A DNA stretch of 64,000 nt from Staphylococcus warneri (GTDB taxonomy: Bacteria; Bacillota; Bacilli; Staphylococcales; Staphylococcaceae), in assembly GCF_900636385.1 (NCBI RefSeq), contig NZ_LR134269.1, positions 1,922,001-1,986,000 on the forward strand, written 5' to 3'. Within the stretch, counting starts at the first letter, position 1; every line of letters begins with the position of its first letter. A program made the translations under genes and the position numbers. The notes under the pieces were generated by a model. It worked only from the letters and a program-made list of their open reading frames with translations. It searched no databases and was not told the origin of the DNA. This document shows, in pieces, positions 17,703 through 28,398 of the stretch.

Positions 17703-18386
17703 TTATTCATCAGATTTATTGTTAGACGAACTATTTTGACTTTGTGAACTTTGACTATTGTTGGATTGTTGTGATGCACTACGTTGCGTATTATTATTTG
17801 AGTTATTCTGTGTTGATTGTTGGGCACTTGGCTTTTCTTGAGTACTTGGTTTAGGTTGTGAACTTGGTTTCTCTTGAGTACTTGGCTTTTGTTGTGTGCT
17901 AGGTTTCTCTTGCGTGCTTGGTTTTTCTTGGGTACTTGGTTTCTCTTGAGTGCTTGGCTTTTCTTGCTTACTTGGTTTTTCTTTAGTTGGTGCTTCTTTA
18001 GTTTTATTATCTACTTTTGGTTTTTGTTGTGTCTTAGGCTGTTGTGATTTGGGTTGTTGCGTAGAAGGTTGTTGCTGTGTTGTTGGTTGTTGTCTCGTCT
18101 GTTGTTGTGATGGTTGCTGTTGTGTATTTTGCTTTTCATTAGACTTTTTGTCAGACGATTTTTCTTTTTTATCTTTGTCGTCTTTGTCTTTTTTATCTTT
18201 TTGTTCTTGCTTCGTCTCATTATTTAATCGTTCATTAGCTTTCTTTGAATGATCTACAAATGAAAATATAGCAAATGTTAAACCACCTAGTAGCAATAAT
18301 ACGATAATGATACTAATAATTTTCGCAATGCCACTCATACCTTTTTTACCTTGATTGTCGTACTCATTAAAATCTTGCTTTGACAT
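17703..18386 (-). CDS. Membrane-anchored Pro/Gln/Lys repeat protein, 227 aa
   Basis: A short cytoplasmic N-terminus (MSKQDFNEYDNQGKKG) is followed by one membrane helix (about residues 19-44 from this start). An extracellular, highly charged and low-complexity region comes next. It runs from a Lys/Asp segment through a Gln/Pro segment to about nine six-residue units of the type EKPSTQ (about 136-190), ending in a Ser/Asn/Gln tail. No LPXTG signal or enzyme domain is visible. Such proteins span the cell wall as flexible stalks. GAGGGAG just upstream supports the ATG at 18386 rather than 18407. The genus seems to keep a related gene here, but I am not sure of the family name. Confidence 0.75.
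   Translation of the reverse strand: MSKQDFNEYDNQGKKGMSGIAKIISIIIVLLLLGGLTFAIFSFVDHSKKANERLNNETKQEQKDKKDKDDKDKKEKSSDKKSNEKQNTQQQPSQQQTRQQPTTQQQPSTQQPKSQQPKTQQKPKVDNKTKEAPTKEKPSKQEKPSTQEKPSTQEKPSTQEKPSTQQKPSTQEKPSSQPKPSTQEKPSAQQSTQNNSNNNTQRSASQQSNNSQSSQSQNSSSNNKSDE
17817..17981 (-). repeat. Tandem EKPSTQ-coding repeats
   Basis: About nine degenerate 18-bp units encode EKPSTQ variants (KPSKQE, KPSTQE, KPSTQQ, KPSSQP, KPSAQQ). Such tracts usually vary in copy number between strains. Confidence 0.85.
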
Positions 18387-18603
18387 ATTCTCCCTCACTT
18401 TAAACATGGAATATCATATTATTATAAATAAATTTATATCTTAAGTTGTCGTTATGTTTTATTCATCAAAAATTTATATTTAGAATTTCGATAGAATTAG
18501 CAAATTACTATTTACTTAATCTCATCTCATTTATGATAACATCATAATGAAGAAGAAACATCCATTTTAAACTTTTTTAATATAAATTTAATAGGAACGG
18601 TTT

Positions 18604-18792
18604 GTGATAATAATGAAGAAAATGATTGAAGATCACTTAGAGAGTCATACTAATGATAACCACAAAATTACATTAAAAAAGATGTTGATAAGTAATGATC
18701 AACATCAAAATAAATCTCCCATCTTAAGTAATAGCTGGTTTTATATCATCGTTTTTTTGATACTTTTCACTTTCATTTGGTTTTTTCTTTAA
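18604..18792 (+). CDS. Small membrane protein, 62 aa
   Basis: The probable start is GTG at 18604, with AGGAACGG close upstream; an ATG three codons later is the alternative. The first 40 residues are charged (Lys, His, Asn, Asp) and cytoplasmic in prediction. The C-terminus is one membrane helix (WFYIIVFLILFTFIWFFL). No family is recognised. It lies alone between two divergent regions upstream of the sRNA. Confidence 0.55.
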   Translation: MIIMKKMIEDHLESHTNDNHKITLKKMLISNDQHQNKSPILSNSWFYIIVFLILFTFIWFFL

Positions 18793-18906
18793 AATAACAT
18801 TTAACAATTAAATGATTTTTTCTATTATAAATATGCACACAATTTTTTATTAAGTTTATTTCTGTAAAAAGATGTAAAAATCATTTAAAATAATAATAAA
18901 GAGAGA

Positions 18907-19030
18907 AAAAAAGACCCATACGTTGCTCGCATGGGCCCACTACTAAAGGGAGTCAAAATTTACCTTCGCTAGTATATTATGGGGTATACTCATACTAATT
19001 AAGAGATGTTTAATTAATTTCCGAAGGTAC
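18907..19030 (-). ncRNA. Structured C-rich small RNA, RsaH-like
   Basis: No coding frame explains 18793-19178, yet the minus strand has all the parts of a small RNA gene. A TATAAT lies at 19037-19042 and gives a start near 19030. A long outer pairing joins TACCTTCG to CGAAGGTA. Inside it a hairpin TAGTAT/ATACTA exposes TACCCCAT in its loop. A strong terminator follows (CCCATGCG-AGCAA-CGTATGGG, 18915-18935, then seven T). Unpaired CCCC motifs are typical of staphylococcal Rsa sRNAs that bind Shine-Dalgarno sequences. The position between the gap/cggR neighbourhood and clpP agrees with my memory of S. aureus RsaH. The name is tentative and the RNA call is firmer. Confidence 0.75.
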
Positions 19031-19178
19031 AAGTCAATTATAACTTAACAGAAATTTTTTTAAATACGAATATAAAAAAGTATTTGACATATTGTTGGCT
19101 AAAAATTGGATAAATTTTGAATAATAAGAATCACTACTAACTATTAATAAGGTTAGAATTTTTTATTGAGGTGAGATA

Positions 19179-20078
19179 ATGAAACAATATTTAATTACTG
19201 GTGGAACTGGCATGGTAGGTTCACACTTAGTGAATGAAATTAAGAAATCAAACGCTCATATTACTATTTTGACTCGACATGATGAACAATCGAACGATTC
19301 TCAGATTTCATATGTGAATTGGTCTAAACACGGTTGGGAAAGTAAAGTGCCTGATATCGATATCGTTATTAATCTAGCTGGTGCAACACTTAATAAACGT
19401 TGGACTAAAGACTACAAACAAACATTAATGTTAAGCAGAATTCAATCTACACAAGCCCTTTTTGAATTATTTAAAGAAAGAGAAAAGAAGCCAGAAGTAT
19501 TATTTAATGCTAGTGCTATGGGATATTACCCACCTAATTATCATCATAGTTATACAGAACTTTTTAAAACATTACCGTTTGACTTTTTATCAGATATTGT
19601 TTATCAATGGGAAAGATTTGCTAAGCAATTCGAAGCATTTGGAACAAGAGTCGTTTTAGGTCGCTTTGGAATGATTTTATCTAATGATGGTGGCGCATTA
19701 CAAACAATGAAATTACCTTATCAATTTTATGTCGGTGGTAAATTAGGATCTGGTTTCCAATGGTATTCATGGATTCACATTGATGATTTAACACGTGCAA
19801 TATTATTTACAATTGGTAATGACAAAGCCAAAGGCCCATTTAACTTAACTGCACCAATACCTGAACGTCAGAATTTATTCGGTTATACGTTAGCTCGTGC
19901 AATGCATAAACCTCATGAAACATGGGTTCCAAGCTTTGCAATGAGACTAGTACTTGGTGAAATGTCTACCGTTGTTTTAGATACACAAAAGGTATTACCA
20001 AATAAACTCGAAGCACTAGGATTTAATTTCATGTATAATAATCTTAAAAATGCACTAGATGATTTAATCAGAAATTAA
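19179..20078 (+). CDS. NAD-dependent epimerase, TIGR01777/SDR39U family
   Basis: This extended short-chain dehydrogenase is of the type found as YfcH or YfhF. The 299-aa protein begins with the Rossmann motif [11 protein letters not shown], has [13 protein letters not shown] and NASAMGYY, and ends with a C-terminal substrate-domain region [13 protein letters not shown] typical of the family. GAGGTGAGATA precedes the ATG. The substrate of this family is not established. The gene is followed after 19 nt by a small membrane protein gene on the same strand. Confidence 0.88.
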   Translation: MKQYLITGGTGMVGSHLVNEIKKSNAHITILTRHDEQSNDSQISYVNWSKHGWESKVPDIDIVINLAGATLNKRWTKDYKQTLMLSRIQSTQALFELFKEREKKPEVLFNASAMGYYPPNYHHSYTELFKTLPFDFLSDIVYQWERFAKQFEAFGTRVVLGRFGMILSNDGGALQTMKLPYQFYVGGKLGSGFQWYSWIHIDDLTRAILFTIGNDKAKGPFNLTAPIPERQNLFGYTLARAMHKPHETWVPSFAMRLVLGEMSTVVLDTQKVLPNKLEALGFNFMYNNLKNALDDLIRN

Positions 20079-20097
20079 ATTAAGAGGTACAACAACA

Positions 20098-20286
20098 ATG
20101 GAAAACAATCAAAATGACAAACTCACATACATTTTAATGATAATAGCAGGCCTAATCTGTATTTTGAATGGTGTCTTAGTATTTGATCAAACAATAATTA
20201 TGATATTACTCTCTGTCCTATTTATCATTATTGGTCTTATAGTCTCGTATATTTCAATTAATGGATTGAGACATAAGTTAAAATAG
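20098..20286 (+). CDS. Small two-helix membrane protein, 62 aa
   Basis: After a polar start (MENNQNDK), two membrane helices (about 9-27 and 32-52) are followed by a short basic end (NGLRHKLK). AAGAGGT lies about ten nt upstream of the ATG. It probably forms a transcription unit with the upstream epimerase. No family is recognised. Confidence 0.7.
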   Translation: MENNQNDKLTYILMIIAGLICILNGVLVFDQTIIMILLSVLFIIIGLIVSYISINGLRHKLK

Positions 20287-20312
20287 TTAATTTCAAGCAA
20301 ATCAATTTAAAT

Positions 20313-20355
20313 AAAAAAGAAGTCAGGACCTTAAATGACGGTCCTGACTTCTTTT
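20313..20355. terminator. Bidirectional terminator between the small membrane gene and clpP
   Basis: AAGAAGTCAGGACC pairs with GGTCCTGACTTCTT, flanked by A and T runs. It serves both converging genes. Confidence 0.92.
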
Positions 20356-20394
20356 TATTGAACTTCGATTAATATGTCTAATTAAATAGAAATA

Positions 20395-20985
20395 TTATTG
20401 TTTACCTTCTGGTTCCATAACTTCATCAACTAAACCATATGCTTTAGCTTCTTCAGCTGTTAAGAAATTGTCACGATCAGTATCTTGTTGGATTTTTTCA
20501 ATAGATTGACCTGTTCTTTCAGAAAAAATACGATTTAATTTTTCACGAGTTTTTAAAATATGGTTGGCAGCAATCTCGATTTCAGTTGCTTGACCTTGTG
20601 CACCACCTAATGGTTGGTGAATCATTACTTCAGCGTTTGGTAAAGCATAACGTTTACCTTTTGCACCTGCTGCTAATAAGAATGAACCCATTGACGCAGC
20701 CATACCAATACAAATTGTTTGAACATCTGGTTTGATATGTTGAATTGTATCATAGATAGCAAAGCCAGCTGTCACGCTTCCCCCTGGTGAATTGATATAT
20801 AAGTAAATATCTTTTTCAGAGTCTTGGGCTTGTAAGAATAATAATTGAGATACAATTGAGTTAGCAACGTTATCATCAATTTGTGAACCTAACATAATAA
20901 TACGGTCTTTTAATAATCGTGAATAAATGTCATACGCACGTTCACCACGATTTGTTGTTTCAATAACTGTAGGAATTAAATTCAT
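20395..20985 (-). CDS. clpP: ATP-dependent Clp protease proteolytic subunit
   Basis: ClpP forms the barrel-shaped serine protease that works with ClpX and ClpC. The 196-aa protein has the catalytic Ser in [11 protein letters not shown] (about 98), His in [12 protein letters not shown] (about 123) and Asp in QQDTDRDNF (about 172). The N-terminus [20 protein letters not shown] is canonical. The gene has its own promoter overlapped by a CtsR operator (21020-21049), so it is a class III heat-shock gene. Confidence 0.98.
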   Translation of the reverse strand: MNLIPTVIETTNRGERAYDIYSRLLKDRIIMLGSQIDDNVANSIVSQLLFLQAQDSEKDIYLYINSPGGSVTAGFAIYDTIQHIKPDVQTICIGMAASMGSFLLAAGAKGKRYALPNAEVMIHQPLGGAQGQATEIEIAANHILKTREKLNRIFSERTGQSIEKIQQDTDRDNFLTAEEAKAYGLVDEVMEPEGKQ

Positions 20986-21019
20986 CTATATTTCCTCCTT
21001 GTAATAACTGTTACTTCAT

Positions 21020-21049
21020 ATTTTAACCTAAAAGTCAAAAATGGTCAAA
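21020..21049 (-). promoter_or_regulatory. clpP promoter with CtsR operator
   Basis: On the minus strand, -35 TTGACC (21043-21048) and -10 TAAAAT (21020-21025) are 17 nt apart. On the plus strand, AGTCAAA-AAT-GGTCAAA (21033-21049) is a perfect CtsR heptad repeat covering the -35. CtsR represses clp genes until heat or protein stress. Confidence 0.9.
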
Positions 21050-21174
21050 AATAAAGTTCTTTTAGTTTAATTGCTAATTGACGTTAAGTGAATTACTTTT
21101 GTACACTAGAAATAACTATTTTTGATTGTACTGATTTTATATCATTTAGTACAGAAATAAGCTTTATCTATTTT

Positions 21175-21246
21175 CCCCTTGTAGTGTAATGGATAACACA
21201 TAAGATTCCGGTTCTTAGAATAGGGGTTCGATTCCCTTCGAGGGGG
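21175..21246 (+). tRNA. tRNA-Arg (anticodon CCG)
   Basis: The cloverleaf can be folded by hand. The acceptor CCCCTTG pairs with CGAGGGG, the D-arm is GTGT/ACAC, the anticodon arm is TAAGA-TTCCGGT-TCTTA with anticodon CCG (codon CGG), and the T-arm is AGGGG-TTCGATT-CCCTT. The discriminator is G and CCA is not encoded. It is a lone tRNA gene between clpP and whiA. Confidence 0.93.
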
Positions 21247-21300
21247 CTCATATATGGTTAAATACAAAGACTGCTTATGTAGTGATTCAAATTAACAGAA

Positions 21301-21370
21301 GAAAGCCATGATCTTCAAATTTAGAATACATGATTACACAATGTGTTCTATCAATGAGACATGGCTTTTA
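21301..21370. terminator. Long hairpin after tRNA-Arg and whiA
   Basis: AAAGCCATG pairs with CATGGCTTT, and inside it TAGAATACAT pairs with ATGTGTTCTA. A T-run follows on the plus strand and an A/T-rich stretch on the minus strand. It probably terminates the tRNA transcript and may also serve whiA. Confidence 0.7.
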
Positions 21371-21426
21371 TTTTATCATTTCAATATGATATATTTTTCT
21401 GAATCTCATACCATTGGGATAGTTTT

Positions 21427-22371
21427 TTATAATTCAATCTTCTCGCCGTTTCGGATTTTATCTGCTAATTCGTTTAATTTTCTTAATCGATGGTTCATAC
21501 CTGATTTAGAAATAGGTCCTGTGGAAATCATTTCACCTAATTCTTTTAAAGAAATTTCTTGATGTTCAACACGTAATTTCGCGACTTCACGTAAACGATC
21601 TGGCAAATTATCTAAACCAATTTCTTGGTCAATTAATTGAATACTTTCAACTTGTTTCATAGCTGCGCTCACAGTTTTATTTAAATTGGCTGTTTCACAG
21701 TTTACTAATCGATTAACGGAATTTCTCATATCACGTACAATACGTACGTCTTCAAATTTGAGTAGTGCTTGATATCCACCAATTAAACTTAAAAAGTCAG
21801 ATATTTTTTCCGCTTCTTTTAAATAAACGATACTACCCTTTTTACGTTCAAGATGTTTTGCATTTAATTCGTAACTATTCATCAACTTAGTTAATCCTTC
21901 AGAATGATTCTCAAATTGAGAAAAGATTTCTAAATGATATGAAGATGTTTCAGGGTTATTGACAGAACCCCCTGCTAAAAATGCGCCACGCAAGTAACTT
22001 CGTCTCATTTCATCATCTTGAATCATCTCTGGATCAATTTCATGTGTAAATACGCCTTCTTTTAAAATTCCTAATTCATCAAGAATCTCTCGTGCTTTCA
22101 TCTTTGTACGACAAATGTAAATATTATTTTTCTTCAATTTCATTTTTTTACGTACTAATATTTCTACTTCAACATTAAAGATACGCTTAATCAGTGAATA
22201 GATTCTTCTAGCAGTTGTGGCATTTTCAGTTTGAACATTTATCACAAACTGTTGATTGGACAAACTAAGTGCCCCATTCATACGAATTAATGCACTGAGC
22301 TCTGCTTTCGCATTAGCTTCATCTACATCTATACGAGTTAATTCATTTTTCATATCTGATGCAAAGCTCAT
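21427..22371 (-). CDS. whiA: WhiA, DNA-binding protein related to sporulation/division regulators
   Basis: WhiA is conserved in Gram-positive bacteria and linked to cell division and chromosome segregation. The protein combines a degenerate LAGLIDADG endonuclease-like fold ([19 protein letters not shown] in the middle) with a C-terminal helix-turn-helix ([25 protein letters not shown]). I use the ATG at 22371, giving 314 aa and [11 protein letters not shown]. An upstream ATG at 22395 lacks a better site. It ends the cluster rapZ-yvcK-whiA, the usual order. Confidence 0.93.
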   Translation of the reverse strand: MSFASDMKNELTRIDVDEANAKAELSALIRMNGALSLSNQQFVINVQTENATTARRIYSLIKRIFNVEVEILVRKKMKLKKNNIYICRTKMKAREILDELGILKEGVFTHEIDPEMIQDDEMRRSYLRGAFLAGGSVNNPETSSYHLEIFSQFENHSEGLTKLMNSYELNAKHLERKKGSIVYLKEAEKISDFLSLIGGYQALLKFEDVRIVRDMRNSVNRLVNCETANLNKTVSAAMKQVESIQLIDQEIGLDNLPDRLREVAKLRVEHQEISLKELGEMISTGPISKSGMNHRLRKLNELADKIRNGEKIEL

Positions 22372-22512
22372 AGAACACTCATTCCTTCCTATCATCGCCT
22401 ACATGATTCTTTCGCAATGACTTTTTTCTAAATTAATCTCATTTAAATTATTTTTCATTCATTGAATTTACAGACTTAAATAAATTCTAACTCTCATATC
22501 CTCTCATCATGA

Positions 22513-23511
22513 CTACTGCTGACGTTTGCTGTTAGGATCAAATTGAATTGTACTAATTAATTCAAGTGCGACTTCATATATCAAAGTAGATAATACTTTG
22601 GTATTGTGTCTTACTAAATGTTCATCTGATATTTCAACTAGATTAGATGCAGTAATCACTTTAATACCGTCCTGTTTTAATTCATCAACGTTAACGTCAA
22701 CCGGTTCTGAATGTTTTTCTCTATATTTTTGTAAAACATTATCATTAAATTGATCAGTACAGCAAATGACGTAATCGACAAATGATTGTCCTGCTTGTCG
22801 ATGTAATGCATTAATATGTTCTTTCACATCATAACCATCAGTTTCACCTGGCTGTGTCATTACATTAGATACATATAGTTTAGGCGCAGATGAATTTAAT
22901 AGTGCATGTGATATACCTTTCACACATAAGTTAGAAATGACACTCGTATATAACGAACCTGGGCCTAAAACGATTAAGTCTGCTTCTTCTAACGCTTCCA
23001 CTGCTTCTTCCATTGGTTCAACATCATCCGGTTCTAAAAAGACTTTGTCTATCTTTTTCTGCATTTTAGGTATTTTAGATTCACCGTAAACAATGTCTCC
23101 ATCTTCCATAATGGCATTTAATTGCACACTTGAATTGGTTGATGGGATTACTTTACCTTTAATATTTAATACTTTACTTAATTCTTTAATTGCATGTCCA
23201 AAATCATTCGTAATGTTGGTCATACCAGCGATTAATAAATTACCTAATGAATGTCCACTGATTTGATTTTCTTCAAATCGATATTGGAATAATTGTGTTA
23301 ATACTGATTCCGAGTCACTAAGCGCTGCAATAACATTTCTAATATCTCCGGGAGCTGGAATATCCATTTCATTTCGAATTTTACCTGTACTACCACCATC
23401 GTCTGCGACCGTGACAATAGCGGTAATATCAATTGGAAATTCTCTTAAACCTCTAGCTAATACTGATAAACCAGTTCCTCCGCCGATTAATACTACTTTC
23501 ATTCTTCTCAT
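22513..23511 (-). CDS. yvcK: YvcK/GlmR, UDP-GlcNAc-binding regulator of cell wall metabolism
   Basis: This is a gluconeogenesis factor/CofD-like protein that binds UDP-GlcNAc in Bacillus and balances carbon flow into the cell wall. The 332-aa protein has the N-terminal [38 protein letters not shown] and [13 protein letters not shown]. The start codon overlaps the rapZ stop by four nt (ATGA), showing translational coupling. An in-frame ATG three codons later is possible. Confidence 0.93.
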   Translation of the reverse strand: MRRMKVVLIGGGTGLSVLARGLREFPIDITAIVTVADDGGSTGKIRNEMDIPAPGDIRNVIAALSDSESVLTQLFQYRFEENQISGHSLGNLLIAGMTNITNDFGHAIKELSKVLNIKGKVIPSTNSSVQLNAIMEDGDIVYGESKIPKMQKKIDKVFLEPDDVEPMEEAVEALEEADLIVLGPGSLYTSVISNLCVKGISHALLNSSAPKLYVSNVMTQPGETDGYDVKEHINALHRQAGQSFVDYVICCTDQFNDNVLQKYREKHSEPVDVNVDELKQDGIKVITASNLVEISDEHLVRHNTKVLSTLIYEVALELISTIQFDPNSKRQQ

Positions 23512-24419
23512 TGATGCTCGCCACTTTCGATATGTGCATCTCTGTGATGAACATAAACGTTATAATCAAAAACCTCGTTTAGATATTCACCCAAACGTTT
23601 ACTTAAAGCTACTGAACGATGTTGGCCACCAGTACATCCAATAGCTATGACTAATTGAGATTTACCTTCTTTTTTGTAACCAGGAATCATGAATTTTAAT
23701 AAATCCGTTAATTTATCAAAGAAAATTTCAGTTTCTCTCCATTTCATTACATAGGTATACACTTCTTCATTTAATCCAGTTAATGGTCGCAACTCTTCTA
23801 CATAATAAGGATTAGGTAAAAATCGCACATCAAATACTAAGTCAGCATCCATTTGAATACCATGTTTAAATCCAAAGCTCGTTACGTTAATCGTAAATGT
23901 TTCAAAATCATCATTCTTATAATAATTAACAATTCGTTCTTTTAATGCTTTAGGTTTAAGTTGGCTCGTATCAATCACATAATTAGCGATACTTCTAATT
24001 TGTGAAAGCTGTCCACGTTCTTCATTAATGGCTTCTATTAATGAACGTTGTCCTTTTTCATTTAATGGATGCGCACGTCGTGATTCTTTATATCTTGAAA
24101 TTAGTTTTTCTGTAGTTGCTTCTAAAAACATGACATCTACAATAACGTCATTTCTACTTTTGATTAAATCTATTTCTTTCACAAGTGATTTAAATAATTC
24201 TTTGCCTCTTAAATCTATAGCAATTGCCACTTTTTGTAATGAAGGGTTACCTTGCTCCATTAATTCAACGAATTTAGGCAATAACACAGGTGGTAAATTA
24301 TCTACACAGAAATAGCCTATATCTTCTAAACTTTGAATGACTAGAGACTTACCAGCACCTGACAAACCAGTCACTACTAATAGTTCACTTTTTCCCATTT
24401 CTTTTTCAGAATTCATCAT
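23508..24419 (-). CDS. rapZ: RapZ/YvcJ nucleotide-binding protein
   Basis: This P-loop protein binds ATP/GTP. In enterobacteria it controls glmS through sRNA decay, while the Firmicute role is less clear. It has the Walker [19 protein letters not shown], and the conserved C-terminal block [16 protein letters not shown] use the ATG at 24419 (303 aa), with GGTGA eight nt upstream. A GTG at 24431 extends the frame by four codons. It is the first gene of rapZ-yvcK-whiA. Confidence 0.92.
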   Translation of the reverse strand: MMNSEKEMGKSELLVVTGLSGAGKSLVIQSLEDIGYFCVDNLPPVLLPKFVELMEQGNPSLQKVAIAIDLRGKELFKSLVKEIDLIKSRNDVIVDVMFLEATTEKLISRYKESRRAHPLNEKGQRSLIEAINEERGQLSQIRSIANYVIDTSQLKPKALKERIVNYYKNDDFETFTINVTSFGFKHGIQMDADLVFDVRFLPNPYYVEELRPLTGLNEEVYTYVMKWRETEIFFDKLTDLLKFMIPGYKKEGKSQLVIAIGCTGGQHRSVALSKRLGEYLNEVFDYNVYVHHRDAHIESGEHQ

Positions 24420-24511
24420 TTCATTGGTCACCGCCAGTTATTTGAAATTTGTACATTAATAGCTTCATCATACCACACTCAAATTCACAAAGGAACGTTA
24501 CTAAGACTTAG

Positions 24512-24570
24512 AAAAAAGCTAGAACAACAAACGGATTATTAGCATTATAATCCTCCTATTGCTCTAGCTT
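24512..24570 (-). terminator. trxB terminator
   Basis: AAGCTAGA pairs with TCTAGCTT around a second stem GGATTAT/ATAATCC, followed by TTTTTT on the minus strand. The ascending arm includes a ribosome-binding-site-like GGAGG before an ATG. Confidence 0.8.
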
Positions 24571-24600
24571 AAATTACTGTTGTGATAAATGGTATTTAAT

Positions 24601-25542
<942 letters not shown>

Positions 25543-25606
25543 TTACTTGCCCTCCTACTAAATAATCATTAAACGCATTATATATCAAAATAAGTATTTC
25601 ATAAAT

Positions 25607-27046
25607 TTATATGCTCAAAATATAAGTTATCGTTTTATCTAATTTGTAATGACTAATATCAAACCATTCTTTGATTTGCTTCTTAGTCAACTTCTGATTT
25701 GTTTGTTGGTAATACAAATATAAATATGCACCTAAATATCTTTCAACTTCAGTTAAATCTGCTTGATCAGCAATAATTGATTCAGCTTGATCTATCCATT
25801 GAACAAATAATGATGTATCATTTCGAAATTGGTCGAATTGATACAGTTTTTGCATACCACGATGAATGAAGTCCAATTTATTCAGCGTTAAACCTTGAAC
25901 TAAATATGTTAAATATAATTTTTCATAATCATTTAATGTTTCTAATACGGCCCATATATCTTCTGTTATCAATATTTCTTTACCATTCAATTGATTTAAA
26001 AGGAAGATACCATACAATCTATAGTGACTATCATCATCCATTAATAATGGTAAGATTCGTTGATCAAAGACATGTTTGCTTTCCTCTATAACCCAAGGGG
26101 GAAATCCTACATCTACTTTAGAAATTTGTAATAGTTTATTCCAAAATTGGATACTCTCATCTTTATTTCCTAGGTAATAATAATTATAACTTAAGGCATT
26201 AAACATTTGTATCGAAGCAAACTTCCCTTTTTTATACAGTGGAAGCAGTAGCTTTTGCGAGGCATGATATTGTTTCAAATAACTTAATACAATGCCTAAT
26301 TTAAAGCTTTCATCATCGTTCATTGGTACAACTTTACTTAATATATTCAAATAACGTTTATACTTGTCTCTTTCGTTCGTATTATAAAGTAATAAAGTAT
26401 AATGACAAAGTGCATGGACATCTGAATTATCTTCATTTAATAGGTCTTCAAACATTTCCTTAGCAATATCATATTTACTTAGATATAAATAACACATTGC
26501 TAATAAATTTTTAATGACGCGATGATTTTGTATTGCTTCTTCTTGATTTAATATATATGATTTTGCTTGCTCTAAACGACCTTGTGAAAATAAAAATTGG
26601 AACAATAATTGTACTGCAAAAAGTTGTGCCTCTACTTCTATTTGATGTTCATTAGAATACGATACATCGAACGTTTCTTCTAGTTCATCACGAAAGTCTT
26701 GATCATCTGTAATTAATACATAATTAATACCAAACAAGAATGCCTTGTTTGGTTCATTCAATTCAATGTTCAACTGACTCAATTCATAAAAACTATCAGC
26801 CACGCGTCTATCATTAATAATATTTTCATAAAATAAATGTTCCGCACGACTACCAAAACCTAGTTTAACTAAACATTGAGCATAGTTTAATTGAATATCA
26901 AAATCTTCAGGTGACAATTCTAGCACTTTACTATAATAATCAGCTGCTTTTTTAAAGTCTTGTTGCTTCCACTTTTGTGCTGCCATTTTGCGATAAAACG
27001 GTTCATCAAAAGCCATTGAAATAATTTTATTATTTTTATCTGCCAA
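25607..27046 (-). CDS. TPR-repeat protein, 479 aa
   Basis: This soluble, helix-rich protein begins with a clear tetratricopeptide pair (AAQKWKQQDFKKAADYYSKV and the segment ending AQCLVKLGFG, residues about 18-65). More degenerate repeats run along the rest, for example NEPNKAFLF, GRLEQAKSY and YDIAKEMFEDL. There is no signal peptide or catalytic motif. TPR proteins usually act as protein-binding scaffolds. A gene of this kind between lgt and trxB is, to my memory, normal in staphylococci. Its partner is unknown. Confidence 0.85.
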   Translation of the reverse strand: MADKNNKIISMAFDEPFYRKMAAQKWKQQDFKKAADYYSKVLELSPEDFDIQLNYAQCLVKLGFGSRAEHLFYENIINDRRVADSFYELSQLNIELNEPNKAFLFGINYVLITDDQDFRDELEETFDVSYSNEHQIEVEAQLFAVQLLFQFLFSQGRLEQAKSYILNQEEAIQNHRVIKNLLAMCYLYLSKYDIAKEMFEDLLNEDNSDVHALCHYTLLLYNTNERDKYKRYLNILSKVVPMNDDESFKLGIVLSYLKQYHASQKLLLPLYKKGKFASIQMFNALSYNYYYLGNKDESIQFWNKLLQISKVDVGFPPWVIEESKHVFDQRILPLLMDDDSHYRLYGIFLLNQLNGKEILITEDIWAVLETLNDYEKLYLTYLVQGLTLNKLDFIHRGMQKLYQFDQFRNDTSLFVQWIDQAESIIADQADLTEVERYLGAYLYLYYQQTNQKLTKKQIKEWFDISHYKLDKTITYILSI

Positions 27047-27064
27047 AGATTGTCACCTCCATAT

Positions 27065-27547
27065 TCATTTTATTTGTATAGGGTTACCAAAAGCGATCGA
27101 ATTACTCGGTACATCTTTAGATACAACTGTTCCTGCACCAATTTTTACATGATCTCCAATAGTGACACCTGGAAGTATAGTGACATTGGCACCAATTAAT
27201 GTATGACTGCCAATCGTTACCTTTCCATATTTAAATTCATCTACTAAAATTTCATGCGTTAATATTGTAGTATTATAACCAATCACACTATTGTTGCCAA
27301 CTGTTATTAGCTCTGGATAAAACAAATCTGGCACTACTTTAAACGCGAATACAGAATGCTTTCCAATGTTCATCCCTAATAATTGACGATACATATTACT
27401 TTTCAATTTTAAGTTTGGCATGTACCGACAAACCTCGATAATAATCGTTTGTCTTAATACTTTAGGAAATTTGACTAAACGATAAATATGCCACAATGGA
27501 TTCGTATGAGTTATTTGATATTCACGATGAGGTTTTAATTTTCTCAT
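27065..27547 (-). CDS. Acyltransferase with left-handed beta-helix
   Basis: This is a hexapeptide-repeat acetyltransferase of 160 aa. Repeats appear from about residue 75: [48 protein letters not shown], and the terminal SNSIAFGNP. This is the CoA-binding coil of the XAT/maltose-acetyltransferase class (YvoF in Bacillus). The substrate is unknown. The gene is 16 nt after lgt and belongs to the hprK-lgt-acetyltransferase-TPR operon. Confidence 0.88.
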   Translation of the reverse strand: MRKLKPHREYQITHTNPLWHIYRLVKFPKVLRQTIIIEVCRYMPNLKLKSNMYRQLLGMNIGKHSVFAFKVVPDLFYPELITVGNNSVIGYNTTILTHEILVDEFKYGKVTIGSHTLIGANVTILPGVTIGDHVKIGAGTVVSKDVPSNSIAFGNPIQIK

Positions 27548-27563
27548 ATTTTAATTACACCTT

Positions 27564-28394
27564 CTATTTAGGCCAACTTAATGGTCCAGCATTCTTGTAT
27601 GTGGGTGGTTGGTATTTGAAGCGTCTATATAACATTATTGCCACACTGATAATAATTAAAATCACAGATACTAACTGAGCCACTCTAATATGACTTGTTA
27701 GCATTAAACTATCAGTTCTAAGCCCCTCTACAAAGAAACGACCAATCGAATACCAAATTAAATATAAGAAAAATGTTTCGCCTAATTTTAAATGCTTTCT
27801 AACTGTAACTAAAATAATAAATCCTAAAACGTCCCACACTGACTCATATAAAAATGTTGGATGATAATAATGACCATCAATATACATATTATCAATAATA
27901 AATTGAGGTAAGTGCAACTGTTCTAAGAACGATTTTGATACTATCCCACCGTGCGCCTCATGATTCATAAAGTTACCCCAACGGCCTATACCTTGAGCCA
28001 AAATAATACTTGGTGCAACAATATCTCCAATTTGAAATGGATTTAAATTTTTCATTTTACAAACTATAATACCAGTTATAAAACCACCAATTAATCCACC
28101 ATGAATGGCTATACCACCATGCCAAATTTTTGGTATTTCACCTGGATTCTGCATGTAGTAAGGCCATTGGAAGATAACGAAATAAATACGTGCCACTATG
28201 AAACCAAATATTGCACAGTAGAAGATAACATCTACTAGTGTATCCTTATGTAACCCTACTCTCTTTAATGCTTCTTGTGCTACAAAATAACCTAATAAAA
28301 TGCCACAAGCAATTATAATGCCGTACCATCTTATTTGTAATGGGCCCAAATGAAATGCAATAGGATCAATATAACTTAACGTTAAATTCATCAT
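27564..28394 (-). CDS. lgt: Prolipoprotein diacylglyceryl transferase
   Basis: This membrane enzyme adds diacylglycerol to the lipobox cysteine, the first step of lipoprotein maturation. The 276-aa protein has seven predicted helices, the N-terminal [13 protein letters not shown], the catalytic-region HGGLIGG and the family signature [14 protein letters not shown]. It would process lipoproteins such as those at 3782, 53355 and 56445. It starts four nt after the hprK stop. Confidence 0.96.
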   Translation of the reverse strand: MMNLTLSYIDPIAFHLGPLQIRWYGIIIACGILLGYFVAQEALKRVGLHKDTLVDVIFYCAIFGFIVARIYFVIFQWPYYMQNPGEIPKIWHGGIAIHGGLIGGFITGIIVCKMKNLNPFQIGDIVAPSIILAQGIGRWGNFMNHEAHGGIVSKSFLEQLHLPQFIIDNMYIDGHYYHPTFLYESVWDVLGFIILVTVRKHLKLGETFFLYLIWYSIGRFFVEGLRTDSLMLTSHIRVAQLVSVILIIISVAIMLYRRFKYQPPTYKNAGPLSWPK

Positions 28395-28398
28395 CTAA

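Noticed and set aside
17817..17981. Regular 18-bp repeats as a possible CRISPR or minisatellite
   Set aside because: The units are contiguous, in frame and encode EKPSTQ; there are no unique spacers and no cas genes.
17950..18252. Plus-strand Cys/Gly/Leu-rich 100-codon frame
   Set aside because: It is the antisense shadow of the Gln/Pro/Lys repeat gene; the odd composition comes from the complementary codons.
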